DNA from: Bacteroidales bacterium
GTDB taxonomy: Bacteria > Bacteroidota > Bacteroidia > Bacteroidales > P3
Direction of reading: 5' to 3'
Length of the DNA stretch: 60,266 bases
NCBI GenBank assembly: GCA_017428115.1
Contig: JAFRRK010000021.1
Coordinates: forward strand, 1 to 60,266
Below the pieces are notes generated by a model. It saw nothing but the letters and a program-made list of their open reading frames with translations, did not search any database and had not been told where the DNA came from. Shown here one piece after another: positions 47,504-56,443 of this stretch. The position numbers and the translations under genes are program-made. Numbering within the stretch: position 1 is the stretch's first letter; each line of letters begins with the position of its first letter.

Positions 47504-48436
47504 TCATCTGCCTAAAAAATTGCGCACATGGTCAAATACTATGTCGGCCCGGATGTCAAAAGCTTCGCGCGAAGCGTAAGCTATATGGGGTACACATACA
47601 CAGTGTGGCGCCCTCAGCAAAGGATGGTCGGTGGGCAGTGGGGGTTCCTGTTCATACACATCCACTGCCGCCCCGGCAATGCTGCCGGCCGTCAGTGCCT
47701 CGGCCAATGCGGCTATGTCCACCACATTGCCTCGGGCAGTGTTCACTAGTATGGCACTCTTCTTCATCATGCCCAGTCGCTCACGGCTTATCAAATGGTA
47801 GGTCTCATTGTTCATTGGCACATGCAGGGTGACAATGTCGCTCTCTTTCATCAGTGTGTCCAGGTCGGTATATTCGGCTCCCAAAGCCTCCACATCGGCG
47901 TGCCTGCTGCGGTTGTATGCCAGCACTCTGCATCCGAATGCTTTCAACAGCCCTATCACTGCCGTGCCGATGGCCCCGGTGCCTACCACACCCACCGTCT
48001 TGCCTTTCAGCTCGCGCCCAAGATATGCCCCGCGACCTTCGCCTTTGCGGATTGTGCCGTCAAAGTGGGTAATCTGGCGCAAGAGGTCCAGCATCAGCCC
48101 TATTGCCAGCTCGCTGACTGCCGTAGTGGAATAGCCTGCAGCATTCTGCACCTCTATTTGGTGCGTCATGCAGTAGTCCAAGTCGATGTGGTCTAGCCCA
48201 GTAAAGGCTACCGACAGGTAGCGCAGCCTGAGGCATGCCCTCAGCACCTCGGCGGGTAGTTTGATATTGGAGATAATAGCCACCTCAGCCTCCTTCATGC
48301 GGTCTATTAAGATTGCTGCCTCCTCCTTGCGGTCAAGGTAATAGCTAAAAGTGTGCCCTTGCGAGCCAAATTCCTTTTTCAATTCTTCAAAATGCTCTTG
48401 GCTGATGCCCAGAGGCTCTACGCATACAATGTTCAT
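47504..48436 (-). CDS. NAD-dependent D-2-hydroxyacid dehydrogenase
   Basis: 310 residues. Rossmann motif GVVGTGAIGTAV near 150, and catalytic Arg in ILVNTARGNVVD, Glu in VYEQEPPLP and His in CVPHIAYAS. It catalyses NAD(P)H reduction of a 2-keto acid; D-lactate, hydroxypyruvate or glycerate are possible. It differs from the SerA at 53267. Lies between the flavin reductase and the C10 protease, all minus strand. Confidence 0.92.
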   Translation of the reverse strand: MNIVCVEPLGISQEHFEELKKEFGSQGHTFSYYLDRKEEAAILIDRMKEAEVAIISNIKLPAEVLRACLRLRYLSVAFTGLDHIDLDYCMTHQIEVQNAAGYSTTAVSELAIGLMLDLLRQITHFDGTIRKGEGRGAYLGRELKGKTVGVVGTGAIGTAVIGLLKAFGCRVLAYNRSRHADVEALGAEYTDLDTLMKESDIVTLHVPMNNETYHLISRERLGMMKKSAILVNTARGNVVDIAALAEALTAGSIAGAAVDVYEQEPPLPTDHPLLRAPHCVCVPHIAYASREAFDIRADIVFDHVRNFLGR

Positions 48437-48479
48437 TGTGTTATAGTGTTGTCATTCAGGGGTGTCGAGCCCCATGGAT

Positions 48480-49046
48480 TTATTTCTTTTTCTTGACGCT
48501 GAAGCCGAAACCGCCCAGCCGTTCGCCCAATCCGTAGTATCTGCCATGCGAAAAGGCAATGGGCTTTGCGTGGTTCAGCTGGAAGGCCCCAGTCCCCTTG
48601 TCAATAAAGCGCTCCTCGGCATCTATGGCCACCACGTTGGCCAGGAACATGTCGTGGCTTCCCAGCGGGCGCACCTCCACCACCTGGCACTCTATGTTCA
48701 ATGGACTTTCGGCTATCAAGGGTGCTTTTACTACCTGCCCCGCCTCGGGGGTGAGATGCATGGCCTTAAACTTGTTGTAGTCGCGTCCGCTGCGCACCCC
48801 GCACCAGTCGGTGGCGTGGGCTAGCTCCTCGGTGGTGAGGTTGATGACAAACTCGCCAGTGCGCTTTATGATGTCGTACGAATAGCGTTGGCGGCGTACC
48901 GATATATAGCACATGGGCGGGTCGCTGCATACAGTGCCCGTCCAAGCTATGGTCAGTATGTTATAGTTGTCCGGCTCATCGCCACAGCTAACCATCACCG
49001 CCGGTAGCGGATATATCAGTGTGCCTGGCTTAAAGGGAACTTTCAT
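48480..49046 (-). CDS. flavin reductase family protein
   Basis: 188 residues. Resembles FMN-binding flavin reductases (PF01613): PAVMVSCGDEPDNYNILTIAWTG, then DPPMCYISVRRQRYSYDIIKRTGEFVINL, TDWCGVRSGRDYNKFK and RPLGSHDMFLANVV. Probably supplies reduced FMN or is an electron carrier to a partner oxidoreductase. The C-terminus is Lys-rich. It starts 6 bp after dnaA ends. Confidence 0.88.
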   Translation of the reverse strand: MKVPFKPGTLIYPLPAVMVSCGDEPDNYNILTIAWTGTVCSDPPMCYISVRRQRYSYDIIKRTGEFVINLTTEELAHATDWCGVRSGRDYNKFKAMHLTPEAGQVVKAPLIAESPLNIECQVVEVRPLGSHDMFLANVVAIDAEERFIDKGTGAFQLNHAKPIAFSHGRYYGLGERLGGFGFSVKKKK

Positions 49047-49052
49047 AATGTG

Positions 49053-50501
49053 CTAGTCTTTAAGTTTCTTCTCTATCTCGTCAATCCACAGGCTGAACTG
49101 CTTGTCGGTCTCTGCCAGGTTGGCTACCGTCTTGCAGGCGTGCAGCACGGTGGCGTGGTCCTTGTTGCCGCATTGCAAACCGATGATGGCAAGCGACGAC
49201 TTAGTCATCTTCTTGGCAAAATACATGGTCAGCTGGCGGGCCTGCACTATTTCGCGCTTGCGTGTTTTCGACTGTATGCTGTCGATAGGGATGTTGAAGT
49301 AGTCGCACACAACCTTTTGAATATAGTCGATGGTCACCTCGCGGTTGGTGCTCTTCACAAACTTATCAACCATCTGGCGGGCCAGGTCGATGGTGATGTC
49401 GCGGTGGTTCAACGACGACTGCGCCATCAGTGAAATCAATGCCCCTTCCAGCTCGCGGACGTTGGTGTTGATATTGTATGCAATATACTCTATCACATCG
49501 TCGGGCATCACCACCCCGTCGTTGCGCATCTTCTGCTTCAATATGTTCATGCGGGTTTCCACATCGGGGGGTAGCAGCTCGGCGGCAAGCCCCCACTTCA
49601 GGCGCGAGTTGAGGCGCGTTTCCAACCCTTGCAGCTCGCTAGGGGCTTTGTCGCTGGTGATGATAATCTGCTTGTTGGCCTGATGCAGCGTGTTGAAGAT
49701 ATGGAAAAAGGCCTCCTGTGTGCGGGCACCGCGGTTGGCCCAAAACTGTATGTCGTCAACTATCAGCACATCCACCATCTCGTAGAAGTGTACAAAGTCG
49801 CTCGTTGTGCCGTTGCGGCCCGCATCCATATACTGCTGCATAAACTGTTCGGAGGTGACGTACAGCACCGTCATCTCGGGGTGGAACTCCTTGGTCTGCA
49901 ATCCTATGGCATTGGCCAAATGGGTCTTGCCCAAGCCCACGCCGCCGTGCAGCATCAGCGGGTTGAAGGCGGTCTTGCCGGGCTTCTCTGCCACCGCATA
50001 GCCTGCCGAACGGGCTAGGCGGTTGCACTCCCCCTCAACAAAGTTGCTCAACGTGTATGAAGAACTCAGCTGCGAGTTGATGCGTATCTTCTGTATTCCG
50101 GGAATGACGAATGGGTTGGGAAAGTCAGTCCTGTCGTTGCGGTTCAAGTTCATCGGCGCGTCCTTGGCGCGGTTGATGGTCGACTGGCGGCCCGTCGATG
50201 GAATGCTGGTGGTGATGGGCGAGTCGGAGATGCTCTTGTCCATCACTATACTATATTGTAGGCAGGCGGTAGGTCCCAACGTAAGCCGTATGGCATCTTT
50301 CAGCACCTCGGCATAGTTCTGCTCCAGCCACTCGTAGAAAAACTGGCTGGGTACCTGTATGGTGAGTGTGTTGCCGTCAAACTTTACCGGCACGATGGGT
50401 TTGAACCAGGTGGCGAAGGCGTTCTCGCCCTCCTTACCTGTGAGGTTGTCGCGGATAAATCCCAGACACTCATCCCATACTTTTTGATACTCTTGCTCCA
50501 T
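49053..50501 (-). CDS. dnaA: chromosomal replication initiator protein DnaA
   Basis: 482 residues. N-terminal domain I about 1-75, a variable linker to about 140, then AAA+ domain III with Walker A GGVGLGKTH (186-194) and Walker B VLIVDDIQF. C-terminal domain IV carries the DnaA-box signature GNKDHATVLHACKTV near 445. Binds oriC DnaA boxes. Transcribed with the flavin reductase downstream at a 6-bp gap. Confidence 0.97.
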   Translation of the reverse strand: MEQEYQKVWDECLGFIRDNLTGKEGENAFATWFKPIVPVKFDGNTLTIQVPSQFFYEWLEQNYAEVLKDAIRLTLGPTACLQYSIVMDKSISDSPITTSIPSTGRQSTINRAKDAPMNLNRNDRTDFPNPFVIPGIQKIRINSQLSSSYTLSNFVEGECNRLARSAGYAVAEKPGKTAFNPLMLHGGVGLGKTHLANAIGLQTKEFHPEMTVLYVTSEQFMQQYMDAGRNGTTSDFVHFYEMVDVLIVDDIQFWANRGARTQEAFFHIFNTLHQANKQIIITSDKAPSELQGLETRLNSRLKWGLAAELLPPDVETRMNILKQKMRNDGVVMPDDVIEYIAYNINTNVRELEGALISLMAQSSLNHRDITIDLARQMVDKFVKSTNREVTIDYIQKVVCDYFNIPIDSIQSKTRKREIVQARQLTMYFAKKMTKSSLAIIGLQCGNKDHATVLHACKTVANLAETDKQFSLWIDEIEKKLKD

Positions 50502-51262
50502 GATTCTATATTGTGTTATTTTTTTGCTGTGTTTGTTTTGTTTATGGGCATACGCCCCTTCTTTGTTCGTAATGCAAATTTCTCACTTTTTTATCACCTA
50601 GGCTATGGAAAAATAAATTTGCCCATGTCAATTTTTTTTTATAAAGCTACATCTAAATTCTAGCTTGCCTCCACTGGCCTATTTCGACAATAAACTGAAA
50701 AATAATCCCTTTATTTCCCCATCGCTATTTTTGCCCTTATAATATACATTTTTTTATCCTAACTTCAATTTTTTTTTGTCCTTTTTCGTCATTTTTGGGC
50801 ACCCGCTGTTGATTATTTATTCAACTTCTTGACCTCTAACAGACTATTAGGTAATAACGAGTGTAGTGTGTTGATATATAGCTCAATAGTTGTAATAAAC
50901 TGAGTATCATGGCGTGTTTGTATCGGGTGTTTTCTATAAGTGTTTAATCTTCAAATTTCTCTTTGTTTATCCACATAAATCGGTTAAAAATTTTTTTTCA
51001 AAATGGGGGTGCTTCGGGTTATAAAAAACGTATGTCTATACCCCGGCAGCCTCTGCACACTCCCTATGATATTCGCTATAAGTGCATGATAAACTTCAAC
51101 AATAATGTCTCAGGCCAGAATGGTATCTTTTTTATCTCTCTTCGATTACAATTTGCCCCCATCGGCCCAGCGGTAAAGAAGAATTATCTGACCTTTCTTG
51201 TCAACAACTCAAGTTTGACAAGTGAATGACAGGCATACACCCCGAGTCGATTTCACCCATAT
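50502..51262. other. AT-rich region upstream of dnaA; candidate replication origin
   Basis: Long, very AT-rich, non-coding. It contains a perfect DnaA box TTATCCACA at 50967-50975 and a near-match TTATCCTAA near 50755. Multiple T-tracts lie at about 50620-50640 and 50990-51000. Position next to dnaA and composition fit oriC, but only one perfect box is seen, and in some Bacteroidota the origin is not beside dnaA. Confidence 0.4.
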
Positions 51263-51607
51263 GCTTTCGTTTCCCCTTTCCCTGCTCCTTGGTCCGGTTG
51301 ATTGGCGGTGGAGGCTTTCTGCCTTGTTCATGCCTTCGCACTGTCTTCGTCGCCGGAAACGAAGGCACGACGAAGGCATGACGAATGCACGGCGTGTGAT
51401 TGAGGTGAGTGCTACGGTCGTTCAGATATAATTATACCGATAAAGGCAAAAATTAGGGTGCCACTTTTGAAAAAAAAGAAGCGGCATATAGTTTCACAGA
51501 GCGAGTGAAAAGAAAACCCGCCCTCTTTGTCGCGCCAAAGCAACGTCGCGAAGTGGAGTGGGAAATGATGACGATGACAATGACAATAGGGTTGGATGCA
51601 CGCATCA
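51263..51607 (+). repeat. dispersed intergenic repeat, copy C
   Basis: Same orientation as copy B and inverted relative to copy A (27818-28204). Exact or near-exact shared blocks: CCGGAAACGAAGGCACGACG (start 51352), GATATAATTATACCGA, AATTAGGGTGCCACTTTT, and the GATGACGATGACAATGACAA block. It also has an imperfect hairpin at the same place as copy A. No transposase. Confidence 0.75.
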
Positions 51608-51934
51608 CTTTTGGAAGAAAAAATGACTTGTCATGCTTTATCAATAATCATTATCACAACCTTCTTTTTGCAGATTATTAAGCCGTTGGCCGCGTTTGGC
51701 CCTCCTTGTGCCGTCACATGCGCTAAGCCGCCAGTGCCTACTTTCCCCGGCCGCAAGCCGCACGCCGGCACCTCTCTTGCCGACCCTGTGGCGGCAAGGG
51801 ACAGGCAGGCAAATAGCAATTGAACGGCCAAAATGCTACCGTGCGGATTTGCTCTCAAGTCACTAAGAAAGGGGTGGTGGGGCGGTAGGCGATATTTTTT
51901 TATTAAAAAGTATCATTATATTAAAATAAAAGAG
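51608..51934. other. intergenic, includes a GC-rich block
   Basis: The AT-rich sequence is interrupted at about 51680-51850 by a GC-rich, C/G-clustered block. A minus-strand open frame across it (51631-51858) begins with a signal-like stretch, but I regard it as non-genic because composition and ending look random. Possibly part of the repeat element or a separate dispersed element. Confidence 0.4.
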
Positions 51935-51943
51935 TACCTTTGC
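51935..51943 (+). promoter_or_regulatory. -7 promoter box for serC
   Basis: TACCTTTGC, about 62 bp before the serC ATG. Confidence 0.6.
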
Positions 51944-52004
51944 AAGCGGATTTGAAGCACAAAAATCATTAAATATCTTCATAAATAACTTAAACACAAA
52001 TCAA

Positions 52005-53117
52005 ATGAAAACAGCTTATAATTTCAACGCAGGCCCCTGCGTCCTGCCCAAACAGGCAATTGAGAACACCGTGAAGGCTCTCTACGACTTCGACAACACC
52101 GGTATCGGTATCGCTGAAATCAGCCACCGCACCCCTGGTTGGGAGAAACTGATGGCAGACACCCGTCAGCTTTGGCGCGACCTGCTGAACATCCCCGCCG
52201 AGTATGAAGTGCTTTTCCTTGGTGGTGGCGCCAGCACCCAGTTCATGACTGTTCCCGCCAACCTGCTTAACAAGAAGGCTGCCTATCTGCAGACCGGTGT
52301 TTGGGCTAAGAAGGCTGCCAAGGAGGCCAAGCTCTTTGGTGAGACCGTCATCGTGGCCAGCAGCGAGGACAAGACATACAGCTACATCCCCAAGGGTTGG
52401 ACCGTCCCTGCCGACGCCGATTATTTCCACATCACCACTAACAACACCATCTATGGCACCGAGATTCGCCGCGACATGGATGCTAGCGAGATTAACAATG
52501 TGATGCTGGTTGCTGATATGAGCTCCGACATTATGAGCCGTCCCGTCGATGTGAAGAAGTATGGCCTCATCTATGGTGGCGCCCAGAAGAACGTCGGCCC
52601 TGCCGGTGTCACTTTTGTCATCGTGCGTAAGGATATCCTCGGCAAGATTACCGACCGCCAGTATATGAACCCCCTGCCCACTATGGTGGACTATCGCACC
52701 CACGCCGCTGAGGAGGCTAAGAATATCAGCATGTTCAACACTCCTCCGGTGATCAACATCTACATGATGTATGAGACTTTGAAGTGGGTCAAGGAGCTTG
52801 GTGGTGTTGAGGAGATGAACAAGATCAATGTCAAGAAGAGCAACCTCCTGTACGAGGAAATCGACCGCAACAGCATGTTCATCGGTACCGCCGAGAAGGA
52901 CAGCCGTTCTATCATGAACCATTGCTTCGTGATGGCTCCTGGCTATGAGGACAAGCAGGATGCCTTCATGGCTTTCGCCAAGGAGCGCGGCATGGTCGGT
53001 ATCAAGGGTCACCGTTCGGTGGGTGGTTTCCGCGCCAGCCTCTACAACGCTTGCCCCATCGAGGCCGTCGAGGCTTTGGTGCAGTGCATGCAGGACTTCG
53101 AAAAAGCCAATAAGTAA
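52005..53117 (+). CDS. serC: phosphoserine aminotransferase
   Basis: 370 residues, full-length. Starts [10 protein letters not shown]. The PLP-binding Lys is K195 in [11 protein letters not shown]. Signature [10 protein letters not shown] near 40, GGGASTQF near 73-80. Converts 3-phosphohydroxypyruvate to phosphoserine (serine biosynthesis) and also serves in pyridoxal phosphate synthesis. Followed by serA after 149 bp, so the two form a serine biosynthetic cluster. Confidence 0.97.
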   Translation: MKTAYNFNAGPCVLPKQAIENTVKALYDFDNTGIGIAEISHRTPGWEKLMADTRQLWRDLLNIPAEYEVLFLGGGASTQFMTVPANLLNKKAAYLQTGVWAKKAAKEAKLFGETVIVASSEDKTYSYIPKGWTVPADADYFHITTNNTIYGTEIRRDMDASEINNVMLVADMSSDIMSRPVDVKKYGLIYGGAQKNVGPAGVTFVIVRKDILGKITDRQYMNPLPTMVDYRTHAAEEAKNISMFNTPPVINIYMMYETLKWVKELGGVEEMNKINVKKSNLLYEEIDRNSMFIGTAEKDSRSIMNHCFVMAPGYEDKQDAFMAFAKERGMVGIKGHRSVGGFRASLYNACPIEAVEALVQCMQDFEKANK

Positions 53118-53266
53118 AGAATAATTATTAATGGATACCAGATAGTATGATGATGGGGGCTGCAGCAGTCGATGACCGTGTTTTTTTGAGTCGGATTTGT
53201 TAGTGCTGTCGTACAATACTCCGTCAATATCAATTACTTCTGGGTATCTACAAAAACGTTTATTAA

Positions 53267-54187
53267 ATGAAAGTATTAGTTGCAACTGAAAAACCTTTCG
53301 CAAAAGTTGCTGTTGACGGCATCCGCGAAGTGGTTGAGAAGAATGGCCACACCCTGGCTCTTCTCGAGAAATATACCGATGTTAACGACTTCTACAAAGC
53401 TGTTGAAGATGCCGACGCTCTAATCGTCCGTAGCGACAAGGTGACTAAGGAAGTCATTGACCACGCTAAGAACCTGAAGATTGTTGTCCGCGCCGGTGCC
53501 GGTTACGACAATCTTGACCTTGAGGCTTGCACTGCCCGTGGCATTGTTGCTATGAACACCCCTGGCCAGAACAGCAATGCTGTGGCCGAGTTGGTGATGG
53601 GTCTGCTGGTGTTCTGTGTCCGCAATTTCTATAATGGCAAGAGCGGCTCCGAACTCATGGGCAAGAAACTGGGTATTCTTGCTTTCGGTAATGTGGGACG
53701 CAATGTGGCCCGCATCGCCAAGGGCTTTGGCATGGAAGTGTATGCCTATGATGCATTCCTCACTGCCGACCAGATCAATGCCAGCGGTATGGCTACTGCC
53801 GTCGCTAACCAGGAGGCACTGTTTGAGACCTGCGATGTGGTGTCGCTGCATATCCCCGCTACCGCCGAGACCAAACAGAGCATCAACTATGCTTTGGTGA
53901 ACAAGATGCACAAGGGCGGCATTTTGGTGAACACTGCCCGCAAGGAAGTCATCAACGAGCCCGAACTGCTGAAACTGATGGCCGAGCGCACCGACCTTAA
54001 GTATATCACCGACATCATGCCCGATGCCGATGCAGATTTTAAGGCTTTCGAGGGCCGCTACTTCGCAACACCCAAAAAGATGGGTGCTCAGACCGAAGAG
54101 GCTAACATCAACGCCGGTATTGCTGCCGCCAACCAGATTAGCAATTTCTTCGCCACTGGTTGCACTAAGTTCCAAGTGAACAAATAA
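53267..54187 (+). CDS. serA: D-3-phosphoglycerate dehydrogenase, short form lacking ACT domain
   Basis: 306 residues. Dehydrogenase motifs: VVRAGAGYDNLD, Rossmann GILAFGNVGRNVA near 140, LVNTARKEVINE. The catalytic His usually found in the C-terminal PH motif is not obvious. The C-terminus ends FQVNK after the catalytic domain, with no ACT or ASB regulatory domain, so allosteric inhibition by serine is unlikely. First step of serine synthesis. A terminator follows. Confidence 0.93.
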   Translation: MKVLVATEKPFAKVAVDGIREVVEKNGHTLALLEKYTDVNDFYKAVEDADALIVRSDKVTKEVIDHAKNLKIVVRAGAGYDNLDLEACTARGIVAMNTPGQNSNAVAELVMGLLVFCVRNFYNGKSGSELMGKKLGILAFGNVGRNVARIAKGFGMEVYAYDAFLTADQINASGMATAVANQEALFETCDVVSLHIPATAETKQSINYALVNKMHKGGILVNTARKEVINEPELLKLMAERTDLKYITDIMPDADADFKAFEGRYFATPKKMGAQTEEANINAGIAAANQISNFFATGCTKFQVNK

Positions 54188-54210
54188 TATTAATGCAATG
54201 CTTATCTTAA

Positions 54211-54240
54211 AGGGGGGAGAGGTGTCTCCCCCCTTTGTTT
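54211..54240 (+). terminator. intrinsic terminator after serA
   Basis: AGGGGGGAGA / TCTCCCCCCT stem with GGTG loop, then TTGTTT. It sits only about 10 bp before the next gene's start. Confidence 0.8.
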
Positions 54241-54249
54241 GTGTATTCT

Positions 54250-55158
54250 ATGCTTTGCGTTTTCAATCCTGAACACGACCTTTGTCTGGCTAATGGTGGC
54301 AAGCATTATGTACCACCGGCTTCAGCACGTTCGTTTGCAGCATCATCTTACGGCATGATGCGTTGGATATATCCATCGGCTACTTGTGTGTCTGTATCAG
54401 GTGTGAGAGCTGCTTTTGAACATACAGGCGGAGGCCCAATAGTGCCGTGGGGGTGGAACTTGACATTAAAAAATAGTTTGCTTATGCAGGGCGTTTGTGA
54501 GAGCGAGTTGCCTACTGATGGGGTGCTTGACTTATGGCGTAGGCTGCAACACCGTGCCACGTTGCTCCCGCTACAGCCTTATAGCCGTGCAGTGACGTCG
54601 GACAAGGAAGTGGAGGAACTCTTGTCTAAGTGCCCCGACTTGCTGCTTAAGGCTCCGTGGTCGGGGTCGGGTAGGGGACTGCGTTGGGTTTCAAACAAGA
54701 TGGTTGACCACGATAGGGCCTGGTTGGCAAAGGTGGTGCGAGAGCAGCAATGTGCTATAGCGGAACCTCGATGGGCTGTGCTGCACGACTATGCCTTGGA
54801 GTATATGGTGGACGGGCGTGGGTTGAGGTTTATAGGTTTTTCGCTTTTTGACACTGCCAATGGGGTTTATCGGTGTAACCAATTATTAAGTGACAATGAG
54901 ATAGAACGACGGGTGTCGTTCCCTTTGCAGCTGCGTCCTGTTGTCGAGCAGTGGCTGAATAGTCAGATTGTCCCACACTATTTAGGTCCTTTGGGAGTGG
55001 ATGTCATTCAGGATAAAGAAGGCCGGCACCATATATCAGAGATTAACTTGCGACACACGATGGGACTGGTGGCACACGAGTATCTTAAACACCATCCCGA
55101 GTCGGAGGGGTTGTGCTTCTCGGCTGAGGATTTTGTTGGGCAAAAACATGGTATTTGA
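54250..55158 (+). CDS. hypothetical protein with ATP-grasp-like features
   Basis: 302 residues from the ATG at 54250 (the frame is open from a TTG at 54235). N-terminal CVFNPEHDLCLANGG. A glycine-rich loop KAPWSGSGRGLRW near 135 looks like the ATP-grasp nucleotide loop. LGPLGVDVI and ISEINLRHTMG near 252-275 give a metal-binding D and E-x-N pair. I infer a carboxylate-amine ligase fold. Substrate unknown. No signal peptide. Immediately downstream of the serA terminator, possibly with its own promoter. Confidence 0.6.
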   Translation: MLCVFNPEHDLCLANGGKHYVPPASARSFAASSYGMMRWIYPSATCVSVSGVRAAFEHTGGGPIVPWGWNLTLKNSLLMQGVCESELPTDGVLDLWRRLQHRATLLPLQPYSRAVTSDKEVEELLSKCPDLLLKAPWSGSGRGLRWVSNKMVDHDRAWLAKVVREQQCAIAEPRWAVLHDYALEYMVDGRGLRFIGFSLFDTANGVYRCNQLLSDNEIERRVSFPLQLRPVVEQWLNSQIVPHYLGPLGVDVIQDKEGRHHISEINLRHTMGLVAHEYLKHHPESEGLCFSAEDFVGQKHGI

Positions 55159-55169
55159 AAAAAAAAGTG

Positions 55170-55178
55170 TATTTTTGC
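55170..55178 (+). promoter_or_regulatory. -7 promoter box for terC-mntP
   Basis: TATTTTTGC. Transcription would begin near 55186, leaving a leader of about 200 nt before terC. Confidence 0.6.
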
Positions 55179-55185
55179 AGCTGTT

Positions 55186-55290
55186 TTTATGAGGGAGTAA
55201 TTGGCGACAAAGGTCGTGAGGGGTATCAACAAATCACTGGTCAGCAATGACTTGGTGCCACTCGTAAGCGATGAGACTCATAGTTGCGCG
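55186..55290 (+). ncRNA. candidate yybP-ykoY (Mn2+) riboswitch in the terC-mntP leader
   Basis: The 5' part has TATGAG followed at once by GGAGTA (consensus L1 is GGGGAGUA). TATGAG pairs with CTCATA at 55277-55282. A GTATCAACAAATC segment resembles the GUCAACA motif of the E. coli alx element, and GAGAC directly precedes the closing 3' strand, comparable to the AAGAC of L3. Internal stems: GCGAC/GTCGT, GAGGGGTATCAA/TTGGTGCCACTC and GGTCA-GCAA-TGACT. The known yybP-ykoY class binds Mn2+ and controls alx/terC and mntP genes, exactly the pair downstream. Family assignment is inferred. Confidence 0.5.
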
Positions 55291-55384
55291 AGGTCGTAGC
55301 TATGGGTATTTTTGTTTCCAAGGTCACTGATAGAGACAAAATGACAGTAAAGTTGTAATGATAAGTAATAAAAAAAAGAGTTAG

Positions 55385-56434
55385 ATGTCACGTTATTTCT
55401 TTTTTGCAGCATTTTTGATATTTATTGTTTTCATGCTGGCGCTCGATTTGGGGGTTTTTCACAAGAAAGACCATGAGATAAAAATAAAGGAGGCAGCCAT
55501 TTGGACTGCTATTTGGGTTACGATGGCATTGCTGTTTGGCTTGTTGCTTCGTTTCAGGGCTGAATGGGTTCACGACATCCGTTGTATTGAGGATCTTGTA
55601 GACTATGTGAGAGGCTCTGAACTGGCTTCGCTTATCAATCCCGAGATGAGCTATTCGGCTGCTTTAGAGATATACCGGAAAGAGATTTTCTCACAGTATC
55701 TGGCGGGTTATTTCCTCGAAGAGTCGCTCTCGATTGACAATATTTTTGTGATGATTATGATATTTGTCAGTTTCGGCATTGATAAGAAGTATTATCACCG
55801 TGTGCTGTTTTGGGGAATATTGGGAGCTATCGTTATGCGTTTTCTTTTCATCTTCTTGTTGGGTGCCCTGGTGGGGCGTTTTTCGTGGGTGTTGGCTATT
55901 TTTGGCGTGATATTATTGTACAGCGGTGTGAAGATGTTTGTGAAAAAGGATGAGGGTAATATTGATACTGCCAATCATCCTGTGGTGCGGTTTGCCGGAC
56001 GATTCTTCCCCGTTACGAGAGAGTTGCACGACCACAACTTTTTTGTAAATCTTGATGGTCGAACCTATATGACACCCCTCTTTTTGGTGTTGTTGGTGAT
56101 AGAGTTCTCGGATATCATCTTTGCTGTGGACAGTATTCCTGCCGTTTTCTCTGTGACTACTGACACTTATATTGTTTTCTTCTCAAATATTTTTGCCATT
56201 ATGGGTCTGCGTTCGTTGTTCTTTTTGCTTAGCAATGTTACTGACCTCTTCTGGCTGCTGCGCTATGGCCTGGGTTTGTTGCTCTGCTTCATTGGCGTGA
56301 AGATGATTGGTCACGAGTTTTTCGGCCTAGACATACCTACGCTTACTTCTCTGATGGTTATTTTGGGTGTTTTGGTGGGTTCTATCTTACTCTCGCTATT
56401 GTTCCCACGTCGTAAAAGTGTTAGTATACAGTAG
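55385..56434 (+). CDS. TerC/Alx-family membrane protein (probable Mn2+ exporter)
   Basis: 349 residues, about 8-9 membrane helices. TerC signatures: AGYFLEESLSIDNIFVMIMIF, GVILLYSGVKMF, VLLVIEFSDIIFAVDSIPAVF and IMGLRSLFFLL. The acidic residues in SIDN and VDSIPAV are conserved in metal-exporting TerC proteins. Its partner in the operon is mntP, 9 bp downstream, and the leader resembles a Mn2+ riboswitch, so manganese efflux is the most likely role. Confidence 0.9.
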   Translation: MSRYFFFAAFLIFIVFMLALDLGVFHKKDHEIKIKEAAIWTAIWVTMALLFGLLLRFRAEWVHDIRCIEDLVDYVRGSELASLINPEMSYSAALEIYRKEIFSQYLAGYFLEESLSIDNIFVMIMIFVSFGIDKKYYHRVLFWGILGAIVMRFLFIFLLGALVGRFSWVLAIFGVILLYSGVKMFVKKDEGNIDTANHPVVRFAGRFFPVTRELHDHNFFVNLDGRTYMTPLFLVLLVIEFSDIIFAVDSIPAVFSVTTDTYIVFFSNIFAIMGLRSLFFLLSNVTDLFWLLRYGLGLLLCFIGVKMIGHEFFGLDIPTLTSLMVILGVLVGSILLSLLFPRRKSVSIQ

Positions 56435-56443
56435 AATTATTGT

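Noticed and set aside
51631-51858. 75-codon minus-strand open frame with signal-like start
   Set aside because: It runs through a GC-rich repeat-like block and ends in low-complexity sequence; the hydrophobic start is probably chance.
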